From: Pelomyxa schiedti
Lineage: Eukaryota; Evosea; Pelobiontida; Pelomyxidae
DNA length: 64,000 bases
Assembly (NCBI GenBank): GCA_020536535.1
Contig: JAHLWZ010000811.1
Span: 58,389 to 122,388 of the forward strand
Direction of reading: 5' to 3'
Shown: piece after piece, positions 23,214 to 35,400 of the stretch
Layout of the letters: each line of letters starts with the position of its first letter
Numbering within the stretch: the first letter of the stretch is position 1
Notes under the pieces: generated by a model
The model's database searches: none
What the model was told of the DNA's origin: nothing
Seen by the model: the letters and a program-made list of their open reading frames with translations, nothing else
Position numbers and translations under genes: made by a program

Positions 23214-24506
23214 TTATCGGTAGGCATGAAAAGACATTTGGGTTTTACCAAACAGGGAGCTGGAAATTGGTTTTTCTTAAAAACATGTCAGGTGCTGCGG
23301 CCTGGGTGATGTTAAATTTGGGAGGGAGGGTGGTGCTTTATTTTACCTTGCAGTTGTTGAAGGAATCCTGTGTTTATGTTGATACTGGGTCGTGCATTAT
23401 GGACAATTGCAAAGGCCTCACTGAAGGAAATACTTTGTGTGGCCATAAGGAAGGCTATAACAATAGCTGGGGAGCGACTTTGACCTTGCTGTGTTGGGAT
23501 TTTCTTGTTAGCAAATAATTCTCTGTGTAATTCATTGTATTTAGTCAGGAAGGGAACACAACAAGGCAATGCACAAGAACTTGATGAGAAGGGTTTTCCA
23601 AAGCAGCACCTGATTGTCAATGTTTGCGTCTTAGTATTGTCTTTGGGATTACATAGAAATGAAAAGGCTTCATTTGCAATCGGGAACAATTTCTGCTCTG
23701 GATCATCTTCACAGGGTGAGCGATTAGGGAGACATTATTGTGTCACACCTTCAAGTGGCAAATGAAGGTAGGTAATGCCTCGATCTACGAAGCAGTTTGT
23801 GCAGCTCTTCGCACAATTTAGTATGTGTGTTATTTTCTTAGCACAATATGAGATAGAAAAATGTTTCCAGTCAAACCAGTGTTTTAAGCTGAGCAATATT
23901 TCTAGCATTGTCATAAGTACCAAGAAAGAGGCATTTTTTCACCAAAGAGGGCCACAAATCCACTGGCACCCGGTTGCAGAGAGGCCAACACAGGAAAGGG
24001 AATGATGTGGCAAAGTGAGTGAAGCCTCCTTGAAGAACAGATATGGAACGCACCTTTCCTTCAGTAGTCAAAAAATCACGTACTGCAACAAGGCCACTTG
24101 AACTGTAAAAAATGTAAAAAAAACATTTCCTCCAGACAGGCCACAACTCAGCTCCATCGTCATCAAATAGAATGAGATGAAATATTCCTCTCCATTTCCA
24201 AGTGTTCCTATGTGCTTCATCCAGAAAAATAGAACCGTCCCTCAGCATGGAATTCAATGTGCTGTTGTCATTTGATGCTGCAACAGGCCCAATAGCCCCT
24301 CTTATTGTAGCACCAACATTGGTTCCACAATAAACCAGCATACATGGGGGGCACCTATCTGAGGGTCTATAACATTTCCATTAATGACTTGCTGCAGGGA
24401 ATTTCCCAACCAACAAAGGTGGAAAAAAAATTGTAATTGTATCTTCTTCCCTATAACAGAAACTGTTGTAGACTCTGTTGGCGTCGCAGGCTGCGCAACA
24501 CTGCAT
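23214..24506 (-). CDS. Rhodanese-like + dual-specificity protein phosphatase (MKP-like)
   Basis: The architecture resembles MAP kinase phosphatases: an N-terminal rhodanese/CDC25-like domain and a C-terminal DSP domain. The rhodanese part includes NGNVIDPQI, GAIGPVAASND, FHLILFDDDGAEL and VRSISVLQGGFTHFATSFPF. The DSP part starts CLFLGTYDNARNIAQLK and continues THILNCAKSC and YLHLPLE. The catalytic loop is split by a 74-nt intron (23489-23562): the upstream exon ends VLVHCL and the next begins QGQSRSPAIVIAFLM, restoring HCxxGxSRS with the nucleophilic Cys and the Arg. The domain ends HNARPSININTGFLQQLQ. One splice choice gives a last exon ending at 23214; otherwise the frame stops at 23312. 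The N-terminus is uncertain: the ATG at 24506 (MQCCAACDAN) is divergent from SF3A1 by 94 bp, but its frame does not join cleanly to the rhodanese exon. Confidence 0.8.
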
Positions 24507-24600
24507 TCCCTGTTCTAATCTATCTTGCTATCGAATATTCTCCTCATCAAAACGAAAAAGAGGAAAGAACAAATAAACAAAAGGAAAAAAGAAAGGGGTA

Positions 24601-24734
24601 ATGGCTACTACGTCGACGACGCCCGCGACGGGTGTCGTGCAACCTCCGGCTGAACTCAAGGGTATGAGATCTGTGCGAATCTTCAACACTCGTGCTGGGC
24701 TTGGGCCTTTTTTTTTGCTCCACGGACCCTTTTG

Positions 24735-24778
<44 letters not shown>

Positions 24779-27588
24779 TAGGTGTAATTGATAAGACTGC
24801 GACGTTCGTGGCACGACTTGGTGCTACTTTTGAAAAGCGTGTTTTTGATAATGAGCGTGGAAACCCGAAGTTCTCGTTCTTGCATCCCACAGATCCCTTC
24901 CACATGTATTATCAATGGAAAATCAAGGAATGCAAGTCTACACCTGGTAATTTCCCTTGTTTCGTCAAGCTTGAGAAGTTGGTTGTTGATATTGGTAAAT
25001 AGACCCTGCAGCACTTCCTGGAAAGGCTCCTGAGCAGCCACAGCAACAACAAGCTGTAAGAACATTTCCCTCCTAGAGACTTGTTTCTAACACTAAAAAA
25101 GCCGAGTAAATCTACAGTGAGTAAACCTGCCACTACTCGCCCTGCCCCACGAGCCCCTCCTCCTGATCAATTTACTTTGCCTGACAGGGGTCGATTGTCC
25201 GCTTTGGATTTGTATGGCTGGGAAAGATTCAACTACTTGAGTAGAACACTCACTTCCTCTAGGGACGTAATAAAGTTGACAGCCCAATTCGTTGCCCGGA
25301 ACGGTGCATCGTTCCAAGTAGGAATGGTCAACAGAGAACACAAAAATACACAATTTGATTTCCTTAAGGTTGAAGCAATTTTTTTTCTCTCATTTTCACC
25401 AAACACAGCCAACAGATCCTCTTTATCCTTTCTTCAATGCTCTTGTTCAACAATATACTCGGGTGTTACATCCTCCAAGAAATATATCTGAGCAACTTCG
25501 CTTGCAGTATAGCAACCCACACAGTGTTCTTGGGCGGCTTGTTGAGCGTGTAGACTGGGAAAATATGCAGGAAAGGATGCGCCGTTCTGCAGAAGAAGAA
25601 GCTGAAGCTGAAAGGGGTTTGTAGGAGCTTCCCACCCCAAAGAGAGAGTGAAACAAAATCTCTGGAATCCAAGCTAACCCTCCTTTTTCCTCCCCTTTTT
25701 TTTATCAAGTTGCTTTTGCTTCCATTGACTGGCATGATTTTGTTGTGGTTGAAACGATAGACTTTTTTGAGGATGAGGATGACCTTCCTCCCCCTCTTTC
25801 AGCTGAAGATATTGGTCAACAACCTCAACCAGGACCTGTCCAACCCTCGAAGGAAGTACTCCATCCAAAAGAGGAGGTAGTCAATCTTACATTTATTTTC
25901 CTCTCCATTGACACTTTCAGGTGCAAGAAGCAGAAATGGATGTTGATGATGGTGCCGATTTGAAAGGCCACTCAACTCATCTATCACAACCCCAAGGTTC
26001 ACAGACACATCTACCTCATCATGCAGTGTCTTCGCAGAATCCTGCACATGCACCACAGTCCCAGCCACAGCAAGGGCCACAACCACAGCAAGGACCTCAG
26101 CCTCAACAACCTGCTCAAGCAGCCAAGAATGAGCAAACACCACCAGCTGAAGAGAAAAGGACTCAAGCCCCCCAGCAAAGAGGTTTGTGCACAAACAGGA
26201 CAAAACAACAACAAAAAATTAACTCATTATCCAAGTGGTACCACAGAAGAGGCCTTACCTTGAAAAAAGAACGCAGCTCTGCCCCCGATGCATGCAAGAA
26301 ATCCCAATTGATGAAATGCAGCAACACATGCACATAGAACTTATTGATCCAAAATACCGGAACCAGAAGGCCGATCAAATACGACGCACCAAAGAAAGTC
26401 CACTTGCTGACGATTTTGAAATCGGTACCCTGTCTTTTTTTTCCACAGTTGAATTTTAACAACTTTAGGGAAAAACTTGTACCACTTTGCCCGCAAGCGA
26501 ACTGATATCTTTGGTGGACGTGAGGAACTTCCTGTGGGACAATCCATGGATGAGCAGGAGCCTGCACCAAAACCTGAGAAGGTTATTTGGGATGGACACT
26601 CAAGTAGTGTAGCAAGAACGCATAGTGCGGCCTGTCATCTCACAGCTGCCGAAGAGATTGCTGCAACTCAAAGAGTAGTATCCTTTATCAACTGCTGTAC
26701 ATAACCCGTTGTAGGAAAAAGCCCTTTCTTCTGATGATGCCTCCGCCATAGGTCCCGAACTTCCGGAACCTGTTCACACCACTCCCTCTATACAACCACC
26801 CGCTCCTACACCCACATCTGCAACACTTAATCCTTCTCAACCGCCTCCACCACCCCCGTCCAACACACAAGCTCCCCCTCATCCCACAGTAAGTTGCACT
26901 ATTTGTATTTATATCTAATGATTTGCAGCCTCAAGTACCCGCGATGTTGATGCCTCCTCTACCTCCTATGATGGTTCCCAATCCCTCTATGTCTCTGATG
27001 GGACGTCCTGTGCCAGGGATGATGGTGAGTAATTCTATGAATTGATGGATGTTTCACATTACTCAAGATACCGGGTATGATGCCAGGCATGATGCCCACA
27101 ATGATGATTCCTCCCATGATGCAACTGCACACAGCCCAATTGAGTGCTATTCCCCCTGGCGCTGCCAATGTGGAGGAGCCCACAGCAAAGAGGCCGAAAG
27201 TTGACGAGTCTCTTCCAATGCTAATACCGGAAGACCAGTTCATTCAGGATCAACCCAAACCTGAAGTGATGCTCCAAGTCGAAGTTCCGTCACATCCTGG
27301 AGGTAAACCTGAGTGGAGGCTGCAGGGGCAAGTTATCAATATTCAAGTCAATCTCAAGGTTTATTCCCACATCAACTTTCTTAAATATCCACTCCTTGAC
27401 TGCAGGACACCATTGCCACACTCAAAAACGAGATAATGACGCAATGCGGGCTTGCACCAAATAAGCAGAAGCTTTCTAGCCCTGTTGCCGGTTTCCTGAA
27501 GGATCAGTACACAGTTGCTTTCTACAACCTCAAAGATGGCACCATGCTGACCCTGAAGCTCAAGGGTCGTGGCGGCAAGAGAAAGTAG
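24601..27588 (+). CDS. SF3A1: Splicing factor 3A subunit 1 (SF3A1/PRP21)
   Basis: A core U2 snRNP component needed for prespliceosome assembly in the nucleus. The start MATTSTTPATGVVQPP joins across a long intron (about 24662-24780, with a 38-T tract) to SURP module 1 (TATFVARLGATFEKRV, FSFLHPTDPFHMYYQ). A second SURP module reads LTAQFVARNGASFQVGMV. The diagnostic segment IDWHDFVVVETIDFFEDED follows, then Gln/Pro-rich and Met/Pro-rich stretches and PGGKPEWRLQGQVI. A ubiquitin-like domain closes the protein (IATLKNEIMTQCGLAPNKQK, SSPVAGFLKDQYTVAFYNLK, DGTMLTLKLKGRGGKRK). The C-terminal GGKRK matches the RNA-binding tail of the family. All expected domains are in order. The stop at 27586-27588 is convergent with the RhoGAP gene. 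AATAAA at 27633-27638 is a possible poly(A) signal. Confidence 0.93.
24740..24777 (+). repeat. 38-nt poly-T tract inside SF3A1 intron 1
   Basis: The longest homopolymer in the window, ending just before a GTAG acceptor. On the sense strand it acts as an extreme polypyrimidine tract. Its exact length may be affected by assembly or sequencing error. Confidence 0.85.
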
Positions 27589-27632
27589 AAGTATTCACAA
27601 TTTTCCCTGTCCATTTTTTTAAATGAAATAGC

Positions 27633-27638
27633 AATAAA
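27633..27638 (+). terminator. Candidate polyadenylation signal AATAAA for SF3A1
   Basis: AATAAA lies 45 bases after the SF3A1 stop, in the 106-bp gap between two convergent genes. Confidence 0.45.
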
Positions 27639-27694
27639 TTACCATCTTTCCACATATTTTTTTTTAAGTGTTCCTGTAATTACAAGACCAGGGT

Positions 27695-30600
27695 TTAAGA
27701 GTCCTTTGGAGGTTGAGGAACAGGACGAGGAGTGGCAATGGTTCTGTCACCTGATAAGGGTGCAGATTGTCTTATTGGTGTATGTGTAATTGTGGAACGT
27801 GGCGTTGCAGATACTTCCTCAGAGGCTGACAATGGTTGCATAGTGGCCACACTATTTGGTACACGTTAGAATTGTAATGGGATAAGCTTGTACCTTCTTC
27901 TGGCAAGTTTCCTTTGTAGCTCAGTCATTGGGTTCACGGGGGGTGTGCTTGCAGATATCATTGTGGCGGCTCTGCGCTTTGTCTCTGTGGGTTCTGCTGT
28001 TGTTGGTGTTGAGGGGGTGGCAGGGGTAGAGCCGGTTGGTGGTGCAAAGTTTGTGGGCCGTAGCTTTACGCTACTGGGAGTAAAAGATGGTGGGAGAACT
28101 CTGAGGGGGGGCGGTTGTGACAGGTTTGCTTCACTTTGGCTGTATGTGTGGGCGAGAGCACCGGGGAGGGAAGGTGTGGCAGGAGCACTTTTTTCTGTAA
28201 CCTTATCGGCTTTGGGCTTCTTGTCTTTCTTTGGCTTTTCATCTTCTGGGGTACCCTCAGGAGGAAGTTTTTCCTCCTTATTTTTCTTCTCTTTTTTTGG
28301 ATCCTTGAACTTGGCAACCATGATTGCACTGATGTTACTGTCTCCGATACCAAGAATGTCTGCTGGATTAATCAGAGGTGGTGTAGAGGATGATGGAGGT
28401 ATTGAAGCACAAGAAGTTACAGCAGCCAATAAATTGGCAAGATTTTCTTCTCTCTTAGCTTTCTAATGGAATTTGAACCTTTTTAAAAAATATTTCTGTG
28501 GAGGGAAAGGTCATACAGCTTTTTCAAAAAGAGAAGAGCATATTGGTTCCTTAATAGCGCAGGTTAATTTTAAAGAGTGTGTGCACCGACATACGCCAAA
28601 GATCGCAGAAAAGCCGGTTATCATTGATTCACAAACATAATTTGTAGTATCAGAGACTGCAGCTAACTCCAGGGTTTCTTCACGAGGGCGTAAAATGGTG
28701 GGACCAAAAACTACAGCAAGATTTCTTGCAGTCATGAGATTAGTTGCATGATTTTCTGCAACCTGTGATTGATGAAGTTTGCCCAGTCAGTAGTTTTTAG
28801 CTTATCTGTAATTAAGTAACCTTAGAAATATACTTCATCAAATATCGTAGGGAGGCTTGATTCAGTAAAGGTAGCTTTAAAATCAATGCCTTTAGGTTAT
28901 CTGTAACAGCACTTCCGCTTTCTAGTTTGCTCAGAAGAAGAAAAGGAACAAAGGAGGAGTACTTGCTGCCTCCATGAAACTATCATAGAGAGCGAATGTG
29001 AGAAGTGGATCCGGCAGCTCTCTCAAATAAAGTTTAAGGACTGCCGCTACAGCGTATGGGTCGTTAAATTCTGGTGCAGTTCCTACAATATCAAGCTCAA
29101 AAAAGATGAATGTTTATGTTAACCTCAAAAACCTTTATTGAACTGGTCCTTCAAAGTCTGTAGGCTGACTCCTGCAGCTGATAGACGAAATATACCGCTT
29201 TGGGAAACACCTGTAAAGGATTACTAAGTAAGAATTGCTATTGTGGTATCCGTACCGTTGTTGGCTTCAAGGTATTCTATACATTGAAGAACGGGTGCTG
29301 GATATAACTGACCAGACTTCAAGCAACCAAAATGCAGTGGAAGACCAAAGACAACAGGGTTGGCTTGATGTATTGGAAGATAGAAAGGATTGTTGTAAAA
29401 AAAAAGGTACCTAATTCTAGTGCATTATTTATGGCCGAAGTAAAGCTGGCCAAAATCTCTGCAGAACTAAAGGCAATATACAAACTTTTCTGCTTTTTAT
29501 CCTGGGGATTGTGCAGCTTCACTCCAAAAGGCGATGTCTTGGGACATTTTTTGTCCATTTCCTTGCACCATATCAGATTACACAAGTATTGGAAGTTGAA
29601 AGTGTTACCCCAATCAAATAAATAGTCAGACTGACAGAGACAATCTCTGGTTCTGTCTGGACAAGTCATTAAAAAAATAGTAACTCAAGAAGAATAGGAA
29701 ACCAGAGAAGGGAAAACTCGAAGGATTCCACCATAAATAAAGCAGGTAGCTTTTGACCACTTTTTGGTTCCAGATTGCCTGAACTCACCCTCAACAGGTG
29801 GGTGATCCCCACAAGACCACAAGCGATCCATAGCGTCATCTGATGTCCCCAAAGCAGCCAAAGCGCCAGAAAGAGTGACTCTCGGCGCTCTAGCAGCTGA
29901 GCTGGAGTCCGCATCCACCACTTCGGAACCTGTATTATGGGTTCTCTCAGCAGTGTTGAGGTGAATGACACCCGAGGCAGAACCAGAAGCAGCACTCCGG
30001 GGAGTTGCAGCGACGAACGAATCGGCGCTCCTTCTCGGAAGCGGCGGCAGCGACAAATCGCGAGGCGGGGGGGTGACCTCCATCCTCGGCAGCGGCGGCG
30101 GTGGCGTCAAGTCCGCCCTCAATGCCGGCACCGTCCTTGTGGGATTCCTGTGAGGAAACAGCAGGTGCGTCGACCCCGTAGTCGTGGCTGCTGCAGCAGC
30201 AGGCGACGACGACGATGCGGCCGTGCTGCTGGCTGTGGTGCCTGTTGGGGCAGAGGCGAGCGGGGGGACGGGCATGGCTGGCAGGGCGAGGGGCGGGGGA
30301 GGCGTGAGGGTGACGGGCGGCGACGTGGGCGGCGTCTGGGGCGGGGTGGTGCGGATGCGCGGCGAGGGGGCGCAGAGGGCCGGCGGGAGCACCAGCGGCG
30401 GCGGGGCAGGGAGGACAAGGGGCGGCGGCGGCGACTGCGCCGCGTGCGCGTGGGCGTGGGGCGGCTGCGCCGTGGCGGCGGCCGCGCCCCCCAAGCTGCC
30501 GCTGGTGCTCAGGGCCGCTGCCCCGTTGCCGCCGCTCCCGCCGTGTGTGTCGTGGTGGTGGTTGTGGTGTGGTCCCCCGCCGCGGCCGTGCTTGCTGCTG

Positions 30601-30788
30601 CCCGGGTGGGGCGTGGGCGGGGGCTCGTCGTCGGCTGCAGGAGGCGGCGGCGGAGGCGGAGGCTCGTCGTCCTCCACGGGTGGTGGAGGAGGGGGTGGCG
30701 GCTCCGGGTCGTCGTTGCTGTCGCGGTGCCCGTGCACGTGTCTAGCGGCGGGCTCCTTCGAGTGCGAAGAGTGCCTGTGCGCCGACAT
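27695..30788 (-). CDS. PH-RhoGAP protein with proline-rich N-terminus
   Basis: A GTPase-activating protein for Rho/Rac, probably membrane-targeted. The first in-frame ATG is at 30788 (MSAHRHSSHSKEPA). The GC-rich exon encodes over 300 residues of poly-Pro, Ala and Ser, then the start of a PH domain (VEGEFRQSGTKKWSKATCFI then YGGILRVF). The PH C-terminus is LYIAFSSAEILASFTSAINN near 29430-29490. The RhoGAP domain spans about 29330-28520: PAPVLQCIEYLE, SQSGIFRLSAAGVSL with the catalytic arginine finger (GIFRLS), and the family hallmark MTARNLAVVFGPTILRPREE near 28680-28735. The C-terminal tail has a Lys/Glu-rich block (FKDPKKEKKNKEEK) and a Pro/Thr-rich stretch ending PQPPKDS with TAA at 27695-27697. 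The order PH then RhoGAP is common in amoebae and animals. The GTPase target is unknown. Confidence 0.88.
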
Positions 30789-31027
30789 AACAGCTGCGAA
30801 ATGGTGTGAAAACTTCAAAAATTGGTTGTCAATTATCTGGAATCTACTACTCTCGCTGTTTGTTTCGGGGAACTGGCTCGAGTTTAGCTTCTCTTAAAAT
30901 TATGTCAAACAAAAAAGAACAGAGCTGTTTGCTTGAAATTTTTTGGTGTTACAAACAGACTGCACTTCCAAAGATGGAGTTTAGACAGATATACAACAGT
31001 GACTGGGGAGAACTGGAATGGAAGGTC

Positions 31028-32209
31028 TTAAGACTGCTCCCGCCTCAGCTCGATTTCTTTCTTGACGTCCAGTCCCTCTATCTGGTGAATGTTTGTGATT
31101 TTAGCCACCTTCCTTCCTCTTTTTGCTTTCGGCTTTGTGGGAAGTTTTTTGGCAGCAGTGACAACAATGCGTTGAGAACCTTCATCTAGAAGGCCGGCCC
31201 GCTTAAGAGAATTCTCGATGTCCACATCTGTGGCAGGAATGGGAGTGTTATGCCATTGGTCCTGCATGAAAAGTTCAAATATAATGCATACTAATGAGTA
31301 GTTACCTGGACCTCAGGTGAGATTGGAATGAGATGGTCAAATGCTGGGTCTTTTGGGTAGAGAATTTCTTTTTTCTTCTCTGTATTGATAATAGCAATCA
31401 ACTTCCCATTCATGGCGGCTTCCTTTTAATATAGAACCACTTAGTGGAGCAGAAACTGGGATTTGCGTACCCTAGCATCAGCTTCTATTTGGGGGTAGGA
31501 GTCCTTGAGGTCTTCGAGTGGTATACCATCAGGAGTGGTGGTTAATAGTACCAACAATTCCTCCAGATTGTGAACTACATACATAGGCTGGCCAAGTAAG
31601 AATTGATTTTATTTAGTTTATTGTATAACTGACAAAAAAAAAAAAAAAACCCTAATTGGTGAACCTTATAAGCATAAGTTCCGCTCTCCTCGTCACAAGA
31701 AACTTTGAGGTTACGCCTCATTTCCAACTTGAGTTCAGGCCGTGTCTCCAAGTCAATCCCTGTGAGTGCCCATAATTCCCTGGCAGTCATCGACTTGCCG
31801 TACGCATTGCGCAGGGCCTCGACCAGGCTGTACATGCACTGGGAATCAACTGGCTTCTCCGAAACAGCCTACTGGTAGAATGAATACACCACACCTCCTC
31901 AGGATCCAAACAAAGGAGCAAAACACAGCAAAATGGACCCCCATAACAATGCGACGATGGATAAACAACCGCGTATTCCGCCGCCGACATCGCCGTGGCT
32001 GCGGATCTCGGCCGCCCTCGCCTCGGCCTTGACACGTCGTTCAAATTCGCACCCCTGCCACTCGCCGCGTGCGCCGAGGGTGCAGACGAAGCCGAAGAAG
32101 CCGTGGAAGACGAGTGCTGCGCACCACGTGTGGCCAAAAACTTGTGTTGGTCTCGTTCCATCCGGCGCATGTGATCCAGTGTCATCTGTTTGAGAAGGTT
32201 GCCGTCCAT
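31028..32209 (-). CDS. GTF2E2: Transcription initiation factor TFIIE subunit beta
   Basis: TFIIE-beta binds promoter DNA and recruits TFIIH in the RNA polymerase II preinitiation complex. The start MDGNLLKQMTLDHMRRMERD at 32209 follows an A run. A Ser/Ala-rich and Arg-rich stretch with RPRRGRPRSAATAM follows. The winged-helix core reads MYSLVEALRNAYGKSMTARE then LWALTGIDLE, and continues RRNLKVSCDEESGTYAYKVH; an intron carries A16 on the plus strand. The second wing reads NLEELLVLLTTTPDGIPLED then LKDSYPQIEADARV, and IAIINTEKKKEILYPKDP. The end EVQDQWHNTPIPATDVDIEN then SLKRAGL matches the conserved C-terminal motif, followed by a basic tail ending LRREQS. Length (about 300 residues) and domain order fit the family. 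It is divergent from the Crinkler/RHS-type gene, with starts 191 bp apart. Confidence 0.88.
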
Positions 32210-32400
32210 TTTTTTTTCTGAGATTTTAAATTTTGGACACCCAATATCTATCATCGAGAGGTTCTCGAGCACCACCCCCAACCCCTTTCGATGGTTGCGG
32301 CCACATGTGAAACTCTCTTTTTTGCATGCCTGGGATCCTTCAGTACTGATCACAACCACGAAACGGTTTGCCTTTTTCTCACCAAACAGCGTCGCCAGAC

Positions 32401-35400
32401 ATGCTGAGTGCCGCTGGGAAGTGGGGCAAGCGGCAACAACAGCCGCTGTCCGCACCGAAAAACCCCGACGTAAATCCCTCGAAACGATCGCGGACGCGCG
32501 CCACGCCCAGCCCCAGCAGCGCAGCGCCGGCCGAGGCCACTGCAATCCCGCGTGCAACCAAAGCGCCAAGGACGACGTCGTCCACGACTGCCAAGGCCCT
32601 TCCGAAACCACTTCCCATAACGAGGGCAACCGAGGAGGACGCCACTGTGGGTGCCAACGAAATGACCTCACGCACGCCCATAATAGTCCCGCGCGCACCT
32701 AAACCACCTACTCCAAGGACAGCCATTGCCGCCAAGGCCCCCTCGAAACCACACACCACCCCAACTTCGAATCTAAGAAATCCAACGAGAGCAACCAATG
32801 TGGAGGAGCACGAAGCACAAGACGTCGCCGTTAATGACAGCGAAGGAATGAGCACTCATCCGAATGAAGGTCTCACGTCAACCACAAAATCGTCACCAGT
32901 CCTGGCACCACAACCAAAAAAGCCAACTGCAGAGAACGCAAAGGCAAAACCACCGCCGCCAACAAAGATGAACCCAAAAACAAAAAAGGCCACTGACGTG
33001 TCTCCACCTACATCCACAAAACTTACAAAGAACAAGGGGCTTACGCAAGAAAATACAAAAAAGAGCGGCCAAAGTAAAAGCACTAATTGTGGTGAAATGT
33101 TCACTCCATTGCAAGAAAGAAGGGGTAACATAACAACAAAAACAAAAACAAAAACAACAGCAACAGCAACCAGTGAACACTCCAGCAAATCGGCAGCGGC
33201 AACAGAAGGAAAAATAAAAGCAAAGGCAGCACCAAGAGTGGCAGCATCTAGTGTTGGAACACCTCCTGTGATTGAAAGTCCAAGTGATGTGTGCTGTTTG
33301 GATGGTGCCCTTTCTGTCCCAATTGGTGCCACCTGCTTGATCCCTGTTTCAAAAGAAGTGAAGCTCTCAAAAAGTGAGTGTGAAGAGGTATTTGCGTGGT
33401 ACATTGGAGAAGATGAGTCCATCCCTGATGATATCTTCACCAAGGTCTTACACTCAAACAGACTGTATCTGAACCATATGCTGATATTCACTTTAGGCCA
33501 CTCTGTCTTTGAACCCTAATCCCCTTTGGACAAAAAAATGTTCAGAAGAGAGAGCAAAAGCGGCAGAAGAGAAAAAAACAGCGGCAGAAGAGAGAAAAAA
33601 AGCGGCAGAAGAGAGGAAAAAAGCGGCAGAAGAGAGGAAAAAAGCGGCAGAAGAGAGAGCAAAAAGGGAAGCTGCCGAAAAAACCCTACTATATCCACCT
33701 GCCGAGAGTGACGCTATCATTCCGGATTATAGTGTAGTTGCACGCTACTACGAGACCGGAGTTGGGATGCAAGCAAGTCTCGCCACATCTGATTCTGCCC
33801 AAACATTGCGGGAGCTGAAAACTACAGTCGCTGCGGTAAGGCAAGCCAGATGGAGTCAAGATAGTGATAAGCCTTTCATTGTGCTGGACGGATCATCGGG
33901 AATGGGCAAGACACAGCTTGCATTTGCCCTGGATGAAGACGTCATGTTTGCCTTGCCCCCACCCTTCTTTTTTTTTTTTTTTTTTTTTTTTTGCTACAGC
34001 TGACCAAACGGAAAGATTCATTGCGTACGACGCTCCCAACGAGCAGTCAATATACCATTGCTTTAAGCACATGTCACTCTCCTTCCGGCAATGCATAGAA
34101 CTGGATTCGGCACCTATGTCATCCAAACCTGTGGATATGAATTGCCATTTCTTGTCTGTTCTGTGGTGCTGGACAACTGCATGGTTGGACTGGAATCTTG
34201 CGCAACAATGGGATCCAACAACAGGGTCACGAAGGAAGATCAAACCACCCACTTATATATCAGCGGATGGAACAGAAAAATCTTATCCAAATCGACTGCC
34301 GTATAGCGTTCTCTTGACAGATATTGATCACAAAATCACAGAGCCAATGTCTAATTATGAATTTTCAAAGAAGTGGTCTTTGTTGACCAGGAAGCCACTT
34401 ATTTTCATGGATGAAATACCACAACAGGACGAAAAGCAAATGGCCTTCATGAGAAACCTGTGCCGTGCTTTGAGCTTGACTGTTATACTCTCTGGCACGA
34501 ACTCTCATGCCATCGAGATGCTCTGCTGTGGCACGGCACCTTGTGACTTGCCACCGTATCTCTGGTGTTATGTCTTTCCCAGGCCCTCGAGACCAACAGT
34601 GGAGTCGTTAAAGTCATCCTGGGTCAGGGATTACGATGCTATCCTGGCCAAATGCAACAAAATAGACCCTGCGTTTGGCAAGTTCATTGATGAGTGCTCT
34701 CTCATGAACAGAGGATTCTTTGCTGTGAAAATGTTACAGTTCCTCAAATCGACGATGTTTCCCAACAACATCGAGTCAACAGCCCTCTTCCAGCCGCCGA
34801 AAGTTCTAGAAAGCTTGTTTGAACACTTGCACGACGAAGCCCTGGCCCAAAAAAGATCTATTGTTGGAACGCCAATGGGACTAGCTGGACAGGTTCTCCT
34901 TTATTTTTCACGCATGAAAGGGCCCACTGAAGTTATATCCCAGCACTACGCCCACCTCTTCATCGAAAGGTACAGTTCAGATCAAGCACAAACAAAAGCA
35001 AAACCAGTGTATAACGAGGAAGTATTCCAGTTCTGGCGTCATCAGACGATACTCGTGGAACAGTCCTACCACGACAGTGCAATCCATGAAGAACAACTCC
35101 AGAATTCCAACTTTTGGGCATGCTTCCCCAAGATCACCAAAGAGCCACTCCTCTTTCTGTCCCTCTGCTGGGACACCAAAAACCACACAGGCTTCTTGGA
35201 TGAAAACTTGCAGCAAATCCCTCTTTGTGAGGCTTGGGACAACAAGAAACTGCACAGGCAGTTCACCAGGAAAGTGGAAGAGGAAGTTCTGAGTGAAGAA
35301 ATGAGTGATGGAGGAGTTCTTGAGCAGTATGCTGGCGTTGCGATTGCCGCCGCATCGCACCGAGGGGGTCTTGGGGGACAAACAATTCTCTCCTTTTTGA

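Noticed and set aside
22318-23223. A 301-codon Arg/Gly-rich plus-strand open frame
   Set aside because: Antisense to the first exon of the sestrin gene; composition is the complement of Pro/Ser/Ala codons and it has no domain.
24740-24777. Homopolymer A/T runs as poly(A) tails of retroposed genes
   Set aside because: They lie inside introns upstream of acceptors, without adjacent gene copies or target-site duplications.
29937-30897. Plus-strand frames of 290 and 237 codons
   Set aside because: Antisense to the proline-rich first exon of the PH-RhoGAP gene; Arg/Gly-rich shadow sequence.
31787-32698. A 303-codon minus-strand frame extending TFIIE-beta upstream
   Set aside because: The ATG at 32209 after an A-rich leader matches the family start; upstream sequence is antisense to the Crinkler/RHS-type first exon and is not family-like.
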